Positions 24,447 through 32,023 of a stretch of 45,727 bases of DNA are shown here, in pieces; within the stretch, counting starts at the first letter, position 1, and every line of letters starts with the position of its first letter. Position numbers and translations under genes: made by a program. A model generated the notes under the pieces. The model saw nothing but the letters and a program-made list of their open reading frames with translations, was not told the DNA's origin and searched no databases. The stretch is from Rhodospirillaceae bacterium (lineage in GTDB: Bacteria > Pseudomonadota > Alphaproteobacteria > Rhodospirillales > Casp-alpha2). The stretch spans positions 1 through 45,727 of the forward strand of contig JAERTE010000039.1 of NCBI GenBank assembly GCA_016845145.1, given 5' to 3'.

Positions 24447-25253
24447 TTATTCTTTCAAAGTTTCAATCTGTTCGGGATGGCTGACCTCAATCATCGGGCC
24501 ATTGCGTTTGCGCAGCCAACCGCGCACGCGCACGCGTTGGCCTTCAAGCGCCGTCGCCTCAAGGCCGGATTTTGCGTAAAGCCTTGCCGATTTGGGTGCC
24601 AACGTGGCGGTGAAGTCGTCGCGCCAGTTGTCGCCGAAGTTCAAGTACACGCGCCCCTTGACCTTGGCTGCCGCTTGCACGCGCCCCTCGACCAACTGGA
24701 AGCTGCCAAGTTGGCGCAGCAGGGTTTCGGGGTCTGCGGCGCGCGGCTGATAGTAGCGCAGTGACCATATGCCCTTGTTGGCGGCTCGGGCCGCGGATTC
24801 CAGCGCGTACATTTCGGCGGCCAGCATGCGGTTGTCGGGGAAGGTGTAGACGCGCGCCATGCCGCGCTCCAGCATTGCGCCTTGCACCCACAAACCATCA
24901 TCCCGGAACAAGTGCGCCAAGTGACGGCCATGGCGGTCCATGCGGCTTTCGCCGAAGTGCAGCGTGACGCCGCGACGCAAAACCAGTTTTTCCAAAAGCT
25001 GTTTCGATGCCGTCGACAGCGGCCAGGCCTTGAAACCCTTGCGGCCCAGCGGCAGTTTCGGCGCCTGGATGCCGACCAGCCGGATTTGCGGCGCGCCACC
25101 CGGCGCGGGGGAGACGATCACGGTGTCGCCGTCCACCACTTCAGTGACGGTGGCGGTCGCGCCCGGTGTGAGCTTTGAGCGTGGGTCGGCGGCATGGCCG
25201 GGCAGGGCCAACCACAGTAGCGCGATGACGGGAACGCAGCGCCACATCATCAT
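24447..25253 (-). CDS. Secreted thermonuclease-fold (SNase-like) protein with altered active site
   Basis: A 268-aa exported protein; residues 1-21 form a signal peptide ending HAA. Residues 35-155 match the staphylococcal-nuclease fold: TEVVDGDTV, QIRLVGIQAPK, MDRHGRHLAHLF and ERGMARVYTF. Relative to Staphylococcus nuclease, the first Asp (41) and the Arg (58) are kept, but the Asp-Thr and Glu of the active loop are replaced by Gln63, Ala64 and Lys66. I infer loss or change of nuclease activity. The remaining C-terminal half is a beta-rich extension of about 100 residues. It overlaps gluQ by 4 nt (ATGA). Confidence 0.82.
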   Translation of the reverse strand: MMMWRCVPVIALLWLALPGHAADPRSKLTPGATATVTEVVDGDTVIVSPAPGGAPQIRLVGIQAPKLPLGRKGFKAWPLSTASKQLLEKLVLRRGVTLHFGESRMDRHGRHLAHLFRDDGLWVQGAMLERGMARVYTFPDNRMLAAEMYALESAARAANKGIWSLRYYQPRAADPETLLRQLGSFQLVEGRVQAAAKVKGRVYLNFGDNWRDDFTATLAPKSARLYAKSGLEATALEGQRVRVRGWLRKRNGPMIEVSHPEQIETLKE

Positions 25254-26113
25254 CCGTCATCCTCAAAACCTGCCAGAGCCCGAACCTGGGCTGGTGTCTT
25301 GCCGCTTTCACGCAAATGCCGGATGGTTGCGCCCTGGTCGCGCTTGGCCAGGCGCTTGCCATCCGGGCCCGCAATCAGGCCGTGGTGGAAATAGTCGGGT
25401 GTCGGCAATTCAAGTAAGGCCTGCAACAAACGGTGCACGTGAGAGGCGGCAAACAGATCTTCGCCGCGCGTCACCAGCGTGACGCCTTGAATGGCATCGT
25501 CCACCGTGACCGCCAGATGATAGCTGGTCGGCGTGTCCTTGCGGGCCAGCACCACGTCGCCGAAGATTTCCGGCGTTGCGCGTTGTTCGCCGGCGGTGCG
25601 GTCATGCCATGTAAGCGGTCCGGCCTTTGCGGCGGCGGCATCGGTTTTCAGCCGGAATGCATGTGCCTCTCCGGCGGCGATGCGCGCGGATTGTTCAGAG
25701 AGCGAAAGGTGTCGGCAGGTGCCGGGATAGAGCGTGCCGTCGGGACCTGACGGAATGTCATGCGGTGCGTGGCCGGCATGCGCGATTTCGTGCTGAATTT
25801 GTTTGCGGGTGCAAAAGCACGGATAGAGTAATCCCAAGTTCTGCAGTTGCGCCAGTGCGGCGCGGTAGTCCTCCATATGGTCGGACTGACGGCGCACCGG
25901 TGTCTGCCACTCAAGCCCGAGCCATGCCAGGTCATCAAGGATCGCAGCTTCGAACTCTGGGCGGCAGCGGCCGGGGTCGATATCTTCGATGCGCAGCAAA
26001 AACCCGCCCACATCGGCCTGGGCCGCCGAAAACAGCGCCGAATGGGCGTGTCCCAGGTGCAGATAACCGGTCGGGCTGGGGGCGAAACGGGTGATGGCGG
26101 CGGGCGCGGACAT
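25250..26113 (-). CDS. gluQ: Glutamyl-Q tRNA(Asp) synthetase
   Basis: A 287-aa truncated glutamyl-tRNA synthetase paralog that attaches glutamate to queuosine in tRNA(Asp). The class I motif HLGH (PSPTGYLHLGHAHS) is near residue 20 and the KMSKS-like KRLAKR near 255. There is no anticodon-binding domain, which sets it apart from GltX. The zinc-type cysteines (PCFCTRK, YPGTC) are present. The start at 26113 (MSAPAAITRFAPS) is chosen over a longer frame. It links functionally with queC, yhhQ and queG at the left end. It leads a minus-strand operon with the nuclease-like gene. Confidence 0.94.
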   Translation of the reverse strand: MSAPAAITRFAPSPTGYLHLGHAHSALFSAAQADVGGFLLRIEDIDPGRCRPEFEAAILDDLAWLGLEWQTPVRRQSDHMEDYRAALAQLQNLGLLYPCFCTRKQIQHEIAHAGHAPHDIPSGPDGTLYPGTCRHLSLSEQSARIAAGEAHAFRLKTDAAAAKAGPLTWHDRTAGEQRATPEIFGDVVLARKDTPTSYHLAVTVDDAIQGVTLVTRGEDLFAASHVHRLLQALLELPTPDYFHHGLIAGPDGKRLAKRDQGATIRHLRESGKTPAQVRALAGFEDDG

Positions 26114-26184
26114 GCTGCAAAGTTGACGCGACGCAAGCAGGCTGGCAATAGCTGTGTAGAAATTTTGACAACGGAGCCCCATCC

Positions 26185-26874
26185 ATGAGCGAACTTCCTG
26201 AACTCTCCGGCCCGACCCAGGAACCCGCCTCCGGCGGCCCGGCGCAGCAGTTGGTGATCATGTGCCACGGCGTCGGCGCCGACGGGCATGATCTGATCGG
26301 CCTCGCGCCTTATTTCGCCAAGGTGCTGCCGGACGCCAAGTTCATGGCGCCCAACGCGCCCTATGCCTTTGATCAGGCGCCGTTCGGCCATCAGTGGTTT
26401 TCCATCGGTGACATGTCGATGGCGACGCGCCTGGCGGGCACCCAGACGGCAGCCCCCATTCTGGACGATTTCATCGACGAGCAATTGGCGGCGCACGGGC
26501 TCTCGGAGGCGCAGCTGGCGCTGGTCGGTTTTTCGCAAGGCACCATGCTGTCGTTGCATGTGGGGCTCAGGCGCACCCAGCAGTTGGCCGGCATCATCGG
26601 CTATTCGGGTATTCTGATCGGTCCGGAATTGCTGGCATCTGAAATGAAAAGCCGCCCGCCGGTGTTGCTCATGCACGGCGACACCGACGACATCGTGCCG
26701 CCTGAAAACTTGGGACTGGCCGCCGCGGCGCTGCAGTCGGCAGGCGTGCATGTGCGCCACGAGATGCGCCCCGGATTGGGCCACGGCCTGGATGAAGGCT
26801 GCATCATGGCGGGGATGGATTTCCTGGCTGGGTGCTTCGGCGTGCCACTACCACAGCCGCAGCCAACCATGTGA
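26185..26874 (+). CDS. Phospholipase/carboxylesterase family alpha/beta hydrolase
   Basis: A 229-aa serine hydrolase. The nucleophile elbow GFSQGTM holds the catalytic Ser, HGDTDDIVPPE the Asp, and GLGHGLDE the His, the pattern of small bacterial carboxylesterases (the same family as YpfH and lysophospholipase-like proteins). No signal peptide is seen, so it is cytoplasmic. It diverges from gluQ with a 71-nt gap. The substrate is not deducible. Confidence 0.88.
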   Translation: MSELPELSGPTQEPASGGPAQQLVIMCHGVGADGHDLIGLAPYFAKVLPDAKFMAPNAPYAFDQAPFGHQWFSIGDMSMATRLAGTQTAAPILDDFIDEQLAAHGLSEAQLALVGFSQGTMLSLHVGLRRTQQLAGIIGYSGILIGPELLASEMKSRPPVLLMHGDTDDIVPPENLGLAAAALQSAGVHVRHEMRPGLGHGLDEGCIMAGMDFLAGCFGVPLPQPQPTM

Positions 26875-26963
26875 AGCTGTTACTGACATAAATATTTCAA
26901 CGAGCGGGGTTTGCACCGCTCACACAATATATTGTATCCTCCTGGCAATCGTGACGGAGGATC

Positions 26964-27527
26964 GTGTTGTCTATGGTGACGGGAACTCATCCGGCTTTGG
27001 TTCTGAACGCCGATTTTCGGCCGCTCAGTTACTTCCCGCTGTCGCTGTGGTCATGGCAAGACAGCGTCAAGGCGGTGTTCATGGACCGTGTCACGGTGAT
27101 CTCCGAATACGACCATGAGGTTCACTCACCCTCCTTCGCCATGCGCCTGCCAAGCGTCATCTCGCTGAAGCAGTACGTCCCGCTGAACCGCCGTCCGGCA
27201 TTCACGCGGTTCAACGTGTTTCTGCGCGACCGCTTCACCTGCCAGTATTGCGGCGGGCGCTTCCATTCCGAGGACCTGACCTTCGACCACGTGGTCCCGC
27301 GGTCTCGCGGCGGCAGGACGCTCTGGAACAACGTGGTCACGGCCTGCGCACCGTGCAACCTGCGAAAGGGCCATCAAATGCCGTCGAAAACCGGCCTACA
27401 GCCGCTGCGCGCGCCGGGCCCGCCGTCGAACCATCAATTGCAGGAAAACGGCCGCGCCTTCCCGCCCAACTTCCTGCACGAAAGCTGGCGCGATTTCCTC
27501 TATTGGGATGCGGAGTTGGACGCGTAG
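26964..27527 (+). CDS. HNH endonuclease
   Basis: A protein of 184-187 aa with an HNH nuclease domain: RFTCQYCGGRF, LTFDHVVPRSRGG and NNVVTACAPCNLRKG give the paired zinc cysteines and the catalytic DHV and Asn. GGAGG at 26956-26960 serves GTG 26964, TTG 26967 or ATG 26973; the ATG gives MVTGTHPALVLN, the usual family N-terminus. Such stand-alone HNH proteins are frequent in alphaproteobacterial chromosomes; their role is unknown. A perfect 12-bp palindrome (ACAATATATTGT, 26924-26935) lies upstream. It converges with the dehalogenase gene after 4 nt. Confidence 0.85.
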   Translation: MLSMVTGTHPALVLNADFRPLSYFPLSLWSWQDSVKAVFMDRVTVISEYDHEVHSPSFAMRLPSVISLKQYVPLNRRPAFTRFNVFLRDRFTCQYCGGRFHSEDLTFDHVVPRSRGGRTLWNNVVTACAPCNLRKGHQMPSKTGLQPLRAPGPPSNHQLQENGRAFPPNFLHESWRDFLYWDAELDA

Positions 27528-27531
27528 GCCT

Positions 27532-28212
27532 TTAGGCCCCCAATCGATCCGCCATTTCCGTCAGGTTGCCGACCACCAGGTCCGGTTCCAGCCCCAGATC
27601 GTCCAGCGCCTGGCCGTATCGGCGCACCCAGATGGTGGGGTAGCCGTAGTTGCTGGCGCCGATCACATCGAAAGAATTGCCGGACACAAAGGCGACCTCG
27701 TTTGCGTTTGCGCCGATTTCGCTGACGCCCAGCGCATAGGCCGCCTTGCCGGGCTTGTAGACTTTGTGTGGCTCGGCGCTGATGACGCGTTTGAAATACC
27801 GGTCGATGCCGGCGTTCTGCTGGCTTTGTTCGATCATCCACGGCGAGCCCATGGACAGCACGTAGAGATCGAAGCGTCCGGCCAGCCGCGCCAAGGCGGT
27901 ATCGGCCTCGGCGTAGGCGGGCAGGCGTGTGTCGGCCTTGATCCAGGCGTCGCGGGTGCCGTCGTCGACCACCAGGCCCAATTCGTCGGCGGTGAATTTG
28001 AACGCCGCCTTGGTCAGCTCGCTCCAGGGGATGTGACGCTCCATCATGCCGTTCTGGAATCAGTAACGTTGGGTTTGCGCGAACCAAAGCTTGGCGAAGG
28101 CGTGGCCTTGGCCTGGAAGATGGGCGTCGATCTCACTGGCCAATGCGGTCTTGTCGGCGATGGTGCCGAAGTAGTCGAATGCGAGGGCCTTCAAGGCAGT
28201 AAAATCGGTCAT
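27532..28212 (-). pseudogene. Haloacid dehalogenase-like (HAD) hydrolase with one in-frame TGA
   Basis: Reading from ATG 28212 gives [17 protein letters not shown], the normal start of a type II haloacid dehalogenase with the nucleophile Asp in FDYFGT. TGA at 28062-28060 interrupts the frame after QTQRY. The same frame then continues with FQNGMMERHIPW and all later motifs: LYVLSMGSPWMIEQ, KRVISAEPHKVYKPG and VAFVSGNSFDVIGA. The total, ignoring the TGA, is 226 codons, the normal length of the family. No frameshift is present. It is either a pseudogene with a single nonsense mutation, a sequencing error, or read through. The second part could begin at ATG 28047 but would lack the nucleophile. 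Confidence 0.8.
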
Positions 28213-28244
28213 TCGGTCGGTGTCCTTATTTTCATCACCGCGTG

Positions 28245-28272
28245 TTGACAAAACCCCGCAAATCCCTACATT
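28245..28272 (+). promoter_or_regulatory. Promoter of rpsD
   Basis: A consensus TTGACA (28245-28250) is spaced by 16 nt from TACATT (28267-28272). The 5' leader to the rpsD start is about 120 nt, long enough for feedback regulation by S4, but no specific fold was identified. Confidence 0.6.
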
Positions 28273-28402
28273 GCGCCCCTTCATTCCCGGGAATGTGGAT
28301 CGGCGGCTGGTTTCGCTTGTATCCCGCCCCCGCCGCCACGCAACATCGTGGTTTGCGGGATCAGGCCTACCGGGACAACACCGCCCGGAAAACGAGGGTA
28401 TC

Positions 28403-29017
28403 ATGAGTAAGCGAATTCAAGCCAAGTACAAAATCAACCGCCGTCTCGGCGTCAATCTGTGGGGCCGTCCGAAAAGCCCTGTGAACACGCGCGAGTATGG
28501 CCCCGGTGAGCACGGTCAGCGCCGCCGCAAGCCGTCCGATTTCGGGCTGCAGTTGCAGGCGAAGCAGAAGCTCAAGGGCTACTACGGCAACATCACCGAA
28601 AAGCAGTTCCGCCGCTACTATACCGAAGCCGTGCGCCGCAAGGGCGATACGTCGGAAAATCTGATCGGCGAGTTGGAACGCCGCCTGGACGCCGTGGTCT
28701 ACCGCATGAAATTCGTGCCGACCGTGTTCTCCAGCCGCCAGTTCATCAACCACGGCCACATCCGCGTCAACGGCAAGCGCGTCAACATTCCTTCCTATAA
28801 AGTGAAGGACGGCGATGTGATCGAGGTGCGTGAGAAATCCCGCCAATTGCCGATCGTGCTGTTGGCCGTGGAAAGTGTCGAGCGCGACGTGCCCGATTAC
28901 ATGGAAGTGAACCACAACAAATTGGCAGGCACCTTCCTGCGCACGCCGAAACTCGAAGACGTGCCCTACCCGGTGCAGATGGAACCCAATCTGGTCATCG
29001 AATTTTATTCGCGCTGA
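28403..29017 (+). CDS. rpsD: 30S ribosomal protein S4
   Basis: S4 nucleates assembly of the 30S body and binds 16S rRNA. The 204-aa sequence starts [16 protein letters not shown]; the N-terminal domain has [17 protein letters not shown], and the S4 RNA-binding domain [20 protein letters not shown] and [14 protein letters not shown], ending [10 protein letters not shown]. The first Cys residues of zinc-type S4 proteins are missing, as in many alphaproteobacteria. The frame extends to 28220 but the ATG at 28403 with GAGGG upstream is correct. It has its own promoter and a strong terminator, so it is a monocistronic unit. Confidence 0.98.
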   Translation: MSKRIQAKYKINRRLGVNLWGRPKSPVNTREYGPGEHGQRRRKPSDFGLQLQAKQKLKGYYGNITEKQFRRYYTEAVRRKGDTSENLIGELERRLDAVVYRMKFVPTVFSSRQFINHGHIRVNGKRVNIPSYKVKDGDVIEVREKSRQLPIVLLAVESVERDVPDYMEVNHNKLAGTFLRTPKLEDVPYPVQMEPNLVIEFYSR

Positions 29018-29055
29018 TCTGGTTTTTCTCGGGGTTTCACCCCAACGCATTACCG

Positions 29056-29087
29056 AAACGCCCGCTCATGCAGCGGGCGTTTTGTTT
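29056..29087 (+). terminator. Rho-independent terminator after rpsD
   Basis: An 11-bp perfect stem (29056-29066 with 29072-29082) with a 5-nt loop (CATGC) is followed by GTTTT. Confidence 0.85.
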
Positions 29088-29106
29088 TGTGGGTTTCGGC
29101 TAAGAC

Positions 29107-29709
29107 TTAGCCGCTGACATCCACCAACCCGCCGCGCGGCCTTTCCGCGCCGGAACTGCCGGCCTCGGCGGCATTGCGGATTTGGTCGACACTGCGGCGC
29201 AGCGCTTGTTCTTGGCGGATATCGTCGGCGCGCTCTTGCAGGCGGCGCTCGACAATACGCGCCTCGCGCTCGATCTGTTGGTTGCGCAAATCGTCGTTGC
29301 GTTGGTCGATGGTGCGGAGCTCGGCGGCCTCATTGCGCTGGCCGGCGATATCGCGCAGCAAAAGGCTTTCGTCCAGATCACGGCCATCACGCGCGGCATT
29401 CAGTTCACCTTCGATGCTGTCGCGGCGGCGGACGAAATGCGTGTCGTTGTCGATGAAGTCGCGGGTGCGCTGCCGGTCGCGCTGTTGGTCCTGGTCGGCG
29501 CGCAAGCCGTCAACGATATCGCGGCGATCCTGGATGCGGCGCGCCGCCAAAGCGGAGCTGCCCTCGGTGATTTCGCGCTGACGCAGGTTGTCGGCAAATG
29601 ACTGCTCGCGCTGACGCTGGACGGCCTCACGCTCCTGGTCGCGCTGGCGCAGCACATCCTGGATCAACCGGTTGCGGTCGGCGGCGGCAAGGGAGGGAAT
29701 CTGAGTCAT
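29107..29709 (-). CDS. Highly charged Arg/Asp/Gln-rich coiled-coil protein, unrecognised
   Basis: A 200-aa protein with no signal peptide or membrane segment. Nearly the whole length is polar and helical, dominated by Arg, Asp, Glu and Gln (for example QRDQEREAVQRQREQ, RIQDRRDIVDGLRADQ, EREARIVERRLQERADD). It ends in a short Gly-rich tail (PRGGLVDVSG). No domain was recognised. The composition predicts long antiparallel or dimeric coiled coils, as in structural proteins. Codon pattern and composition bias make it look like a real gene, but the function is unknown. Confidence 0.6.
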   Translation of the reverse strand: MTQIPSLAAADRNRLIQDVLRQRDQEREAVQRQREQSFADNLRQREITEGSSALAARRIQDRRDIVDGLRADQDQQRDRQRTRDFIDNDTHFVRRRDSIEGELNAARDGRDLDESLLLRDIAGQRNEAAELRTIDQRNDDLRNQQIEREARIVERRLQERADDIRQEQALRRSVDQIRNAAEAGSSGAERPRGGLVDVSG

Positions 29710-29786
29710 AAGCGCGTCAAGTGGTTGCGGAACGTTTAATCATACGCCATTTCGCGGTGATTTTTCAATATTTCCGGACAACGGCA

Positions 29787-29814
29787 ATGGGCCGCTTGCA
29801 AGCAAACGGCCCAT
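29787..29814. repeat. 13-bp inverted repeat downstream of grxD
   Basis: 29787-29799 pairs with 29802-29814 with one wobble. There is no T-tract on either strand, so it is not a canonical terminator. It may end or process the grxD transcript. Confidence 0.45.
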
Positions 29815-29850
29815 AACATTTCCGTGGCGTTCAGATGACCAAACGGCAAA

Positions 29851-30183
29851 TTACGCGTGCGCGATGTCCTTGGCGTCGAGAACCTGCTGCAATTCGCCGG
29901 TTTCGGCCATTTCACGCACGATGTCGCAACCGCCGACAAACTCACCCTTGACGTAGAGCTGCGGAATGGTCGGCCAGTTGGAGAACTGCTTGATGCCTTC
30001 TCGGACTTCCATGTCCTGGAGCACATCGACGCCTTTGAATTTCACCTGCAGCGTGGTCAGTACATGCGCCACAGCGGCGGAGAAACCGCACTGCGGCATC
30101 AGGGGCGAGCCCTTCATGAACAAGACGACGTCGTTTTCGTCGATTTCGCTCTGGATTTGGTCGAATGCGGGATTGTCACTCAT
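29851..30183 (-). CDS. grxD: Monothiol glutaredoxin (Grx4/GrxD type)
   Basis: A 110-aa glutaredoxin that carries [2Fe-2S] clusters with BolA partners. The CGFS active site is in MPQCGFSAAV, and the glutathione-binding WPTIPQLYV and GGCDIVREM are present. Length and motifs fit the single-domain class. It lies downstream of bolA on the same strand, the usual functional pair in cluster trafficking and iron control. Confidence 0.95.
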   Translation of the reverse strand: MSDNPAFDQIQSEIDENDVVLFMKGSPLMPQCGFSAAVAHVLTTLQVKFKGVDVLQDMEVREGIKQFSNWPTIPQLYVKGEFVGGCDIVREMAETGELQQVLDAKDIAHA

Positions 30184-30257
30184 GATCGATCCTGGTGTTG
30201 CGGCCGTTCGTGTTGTTCGTTGGCGGCCCTGGGTTGAGTCAGTTGGTAAACCGTTGC

Positions 30258-30500
30258 CTATTCGGCGTCTTCCGGCGTGCCGGTTTGCAATGCGAGCGCG
30301 TGCAGTTCATTCCCCATGCGCCCTTGCAGGGCCTGGTAAACCATTTGGTGCTGTTGCACGCGGGATTTTCCTTCGAACTTATCGGACACCACATAGGCGG
30401 CGTAATGGTCGCCGTCACCGCGCAAATCCTCAATAGTCACGCGGGCATCGGGAATACCCTCGCGGATCAGGCGTTCGATTTCAGCGGCTTCCATGGCCAT
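30258..30500 (-). CDS. BolA-family protein
   Basis: An 80-aa BolA-like protein partnering with monothiol glutaredoxin. It has the class II KH-like fold signature DGDHYAAYVVSDKFEGKSRVQQHQMVY followed by LQGRMGNELHALALQT, with the conserved His expected to ligand the cluster (residue near 52). The start at 30500 has GAGGA upstream. In many alphaproteobacteria bolA and grx follow purL directly; here a 439-aa gene is inserted between purL and bolA. Confidence 0.93.
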   Translation of the reverse strand: MAMEAAEIERLIREGIPDARVTIEDLRGDGDHYAAYVVSDKFEGKSRVQQHQMVYQALQGRMGNELHALALQTGTPEDAE

Positions 30501-30634
30501 GGTTTCGTCCTCTTTAACAGCGTCGAGACGCGAGCTTCCGTTCGCTCACAGGATATGGCCTTGAACAGCGGTTCCGTCAACCCTTGGCAGTGAGGGGTTT
30601 TTGCCGAAAACCCAATGCAAAACCTGCATGGATT

Positions 30635-31954
30635 CTAAGTATAGGCCCCAAACGAACGTGTCGTGAGGCGGAAGCGGTCGCGTTTCATGGCATCGGGAAA
30701 ACCGCGCATGAAGTCCTTTAGCATGCCACCGTCAAGAAACAGGTCGGGCCGTTGGCAGCACGCGCAGACCAGCGGCAGGTCGATGTCCTTGCCTTGTTGA
30801 TAGTCGGAGAACACCTTGCCGGCATTGCCGCCTTGCTCGGCGATTTGGCGCACCGCATTGATTTGCTTGGCGATGGCCCCGCCGGTGCGCGCGAACAGGT
30901 TCATCAGTAATTTGTCGTCGTCGTTGTCAGGCGGCTGGAATTCGTCATTGGGAGCGATGATTTGCGCCCAAATATTTTTCGCCAATGTGTTGGATTGTTT
31001 GACGCGCGCCACTTCTTCTTCCCATTCCTCGACGGTCATGGGTTCATCCATCCAAGCGGGGCCTTCCTTCTTCTTTTTTAGCTCGCTGAGCAGCCCCTTC
31101 TTTTCCTCCTTCGGCTTTTTCGGCAGTTCCTGTTCCGAGGTCATTTCCCGCCACACGATGCGCCAACTGTCCCAAAGGATTTCCCGAGACCGCCTTTCTT
31201 CCATGTTCTCGCGGATGAAGCTAACGCGTTCGGGAGGCTCTTTTTGTTCAGCCTGCATGATGAACGGCCGGCAGGCGCCCATCATGGCGGGTGCGAAATG
31301 TTCACGAACCAAGCCGTCGAACAGTTGGGCAAAGGCTTCCGAAACCGGGAACGGCGGCGACTCGCCGGCGACCTTGCCCGGCGGCACATTGTCGCGCAAC
31401 GCTTCAAAGCGCCCGGCCAAAAGCTGGCTCATGGCCTCGACGAACGCATCTTCGGCGGAAATGTCGCCTTCGTCCACCAACGGCGCGGCAGTATCGATGA
31501 ATTCCGATTCCGCTGCGTCTGTGGGTTCAACCCGTTTTTCGCCTTCAACAATGCCCATCTTGATGCGTGTGATATGAAATTCGGCGCGCTCCACCCGCAC
31601 GTCCTTGATTTCACGCATCAAGGCGATCACCCGTTCCTTGCGGACCGCGTCACCGCTTTTGCCGCTGTCCGCATCGGCGCTGGAGCCGTCAAACGTCAGA
31701 ATCATGGCGTCGTTGACCTTGCGCTCGAAAGCGACGCGTTCTTCGGCATCGTCTTGGCGGCTGAACAGCGCGTGAATGATAACCTTGCAGCAAGCCAGAA
31801 TGCCGTCTCCGGTCGCGGCTTGCTCGACCAGTGAAATCAGTCCGTGCTCGGGGTTTTCGAAGGCGGGCTCCCAATCGATGGTGCCGTACTCCGTGCGCGG
31901 CCAGTCCTTCTTATTGGGAACGGCGGCTTCGGGAACGGGGTCCCCATCATTCAT
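30635..31954 (-). CDS. Unrecognised 439-aa cytosolic protein between purL and bolA
   Basis: No signal peptide or membrane segment is apparent. The acidic first half is predicted helical. Residues around 270-320 are Lys/Glu-rich (KKPKEEKKGLLSELKKKKEG). Near the C-terminus a short Cys motif occurs in LVCACCQRPDLFLDGG, which could bind metal. The start ATG 31954 has GAGGG eight bases upstream. I do not recognise the family. It lies downstream of purL on the same strand, 69 nt after it, so co-transcription is likely. Its position interrupts the usual purL-bolA-grx order. Confidence 0.7.
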   Translation of the reverse strand: MNDGDPVPEAAVPNKKDWPRTEYGTIDWEPAFENPEHGLISLVEQAATGDGILACCKVIIHALFSRQDDAEERVAFERKVNDAMILTFDGSSADADSGKSGDAVRKERVIALMREIKDVRVERAEFHITRIKMGIVEGEKRVEPTDAAESEFIDTAAPLVDEGDISAEDAFVEAMSQLLAGRFEALRDNVPPGKVAGESPPFPVSEAFAQLFDGLVREHFAPAMMGACRPFIMQAEQKEPPERVSFIRENMEERRSREILWDSWRIVWREMTSEQELPKKPKEEKKGLLSELKKKKEGPAWMDEPMTVEEWEEEVARVKQSNTLAKNIWAQIIAPNDEFQPPDNDDDKLLMNLFARTGGAIAKQINAVRQIAEQGGNAGKVFSDYQQGKDIDLPLVCACCQRPDLFLDGGMLKDFMRGFPDAMKRDRFRLTTRSFGAYT

Positions 31955-32023
31955 ATTGGTTGCCCTCAAGTTGTAATACAGGTCAGCTTAATCCAGCCAC
32001 GCGCACTTGAACAGTGGCGGCGA

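Noticed and set aside
26917..26940. Promoter for the HNH gene around the ACAATATATTGT palindrome
   Set aside because: TTGCAC and TATCCT are 18 nt apart with a weak -10, too uncertain to call as a feature.
9854..28062. Alternative genetic code with TGA as Trp
   Set aside because: Many clear genes such as queG, the MR-family gene neighbours, fccA-flanking genes and rpsD end correctly at TGA, so only the two interrupted genes are exceptional.
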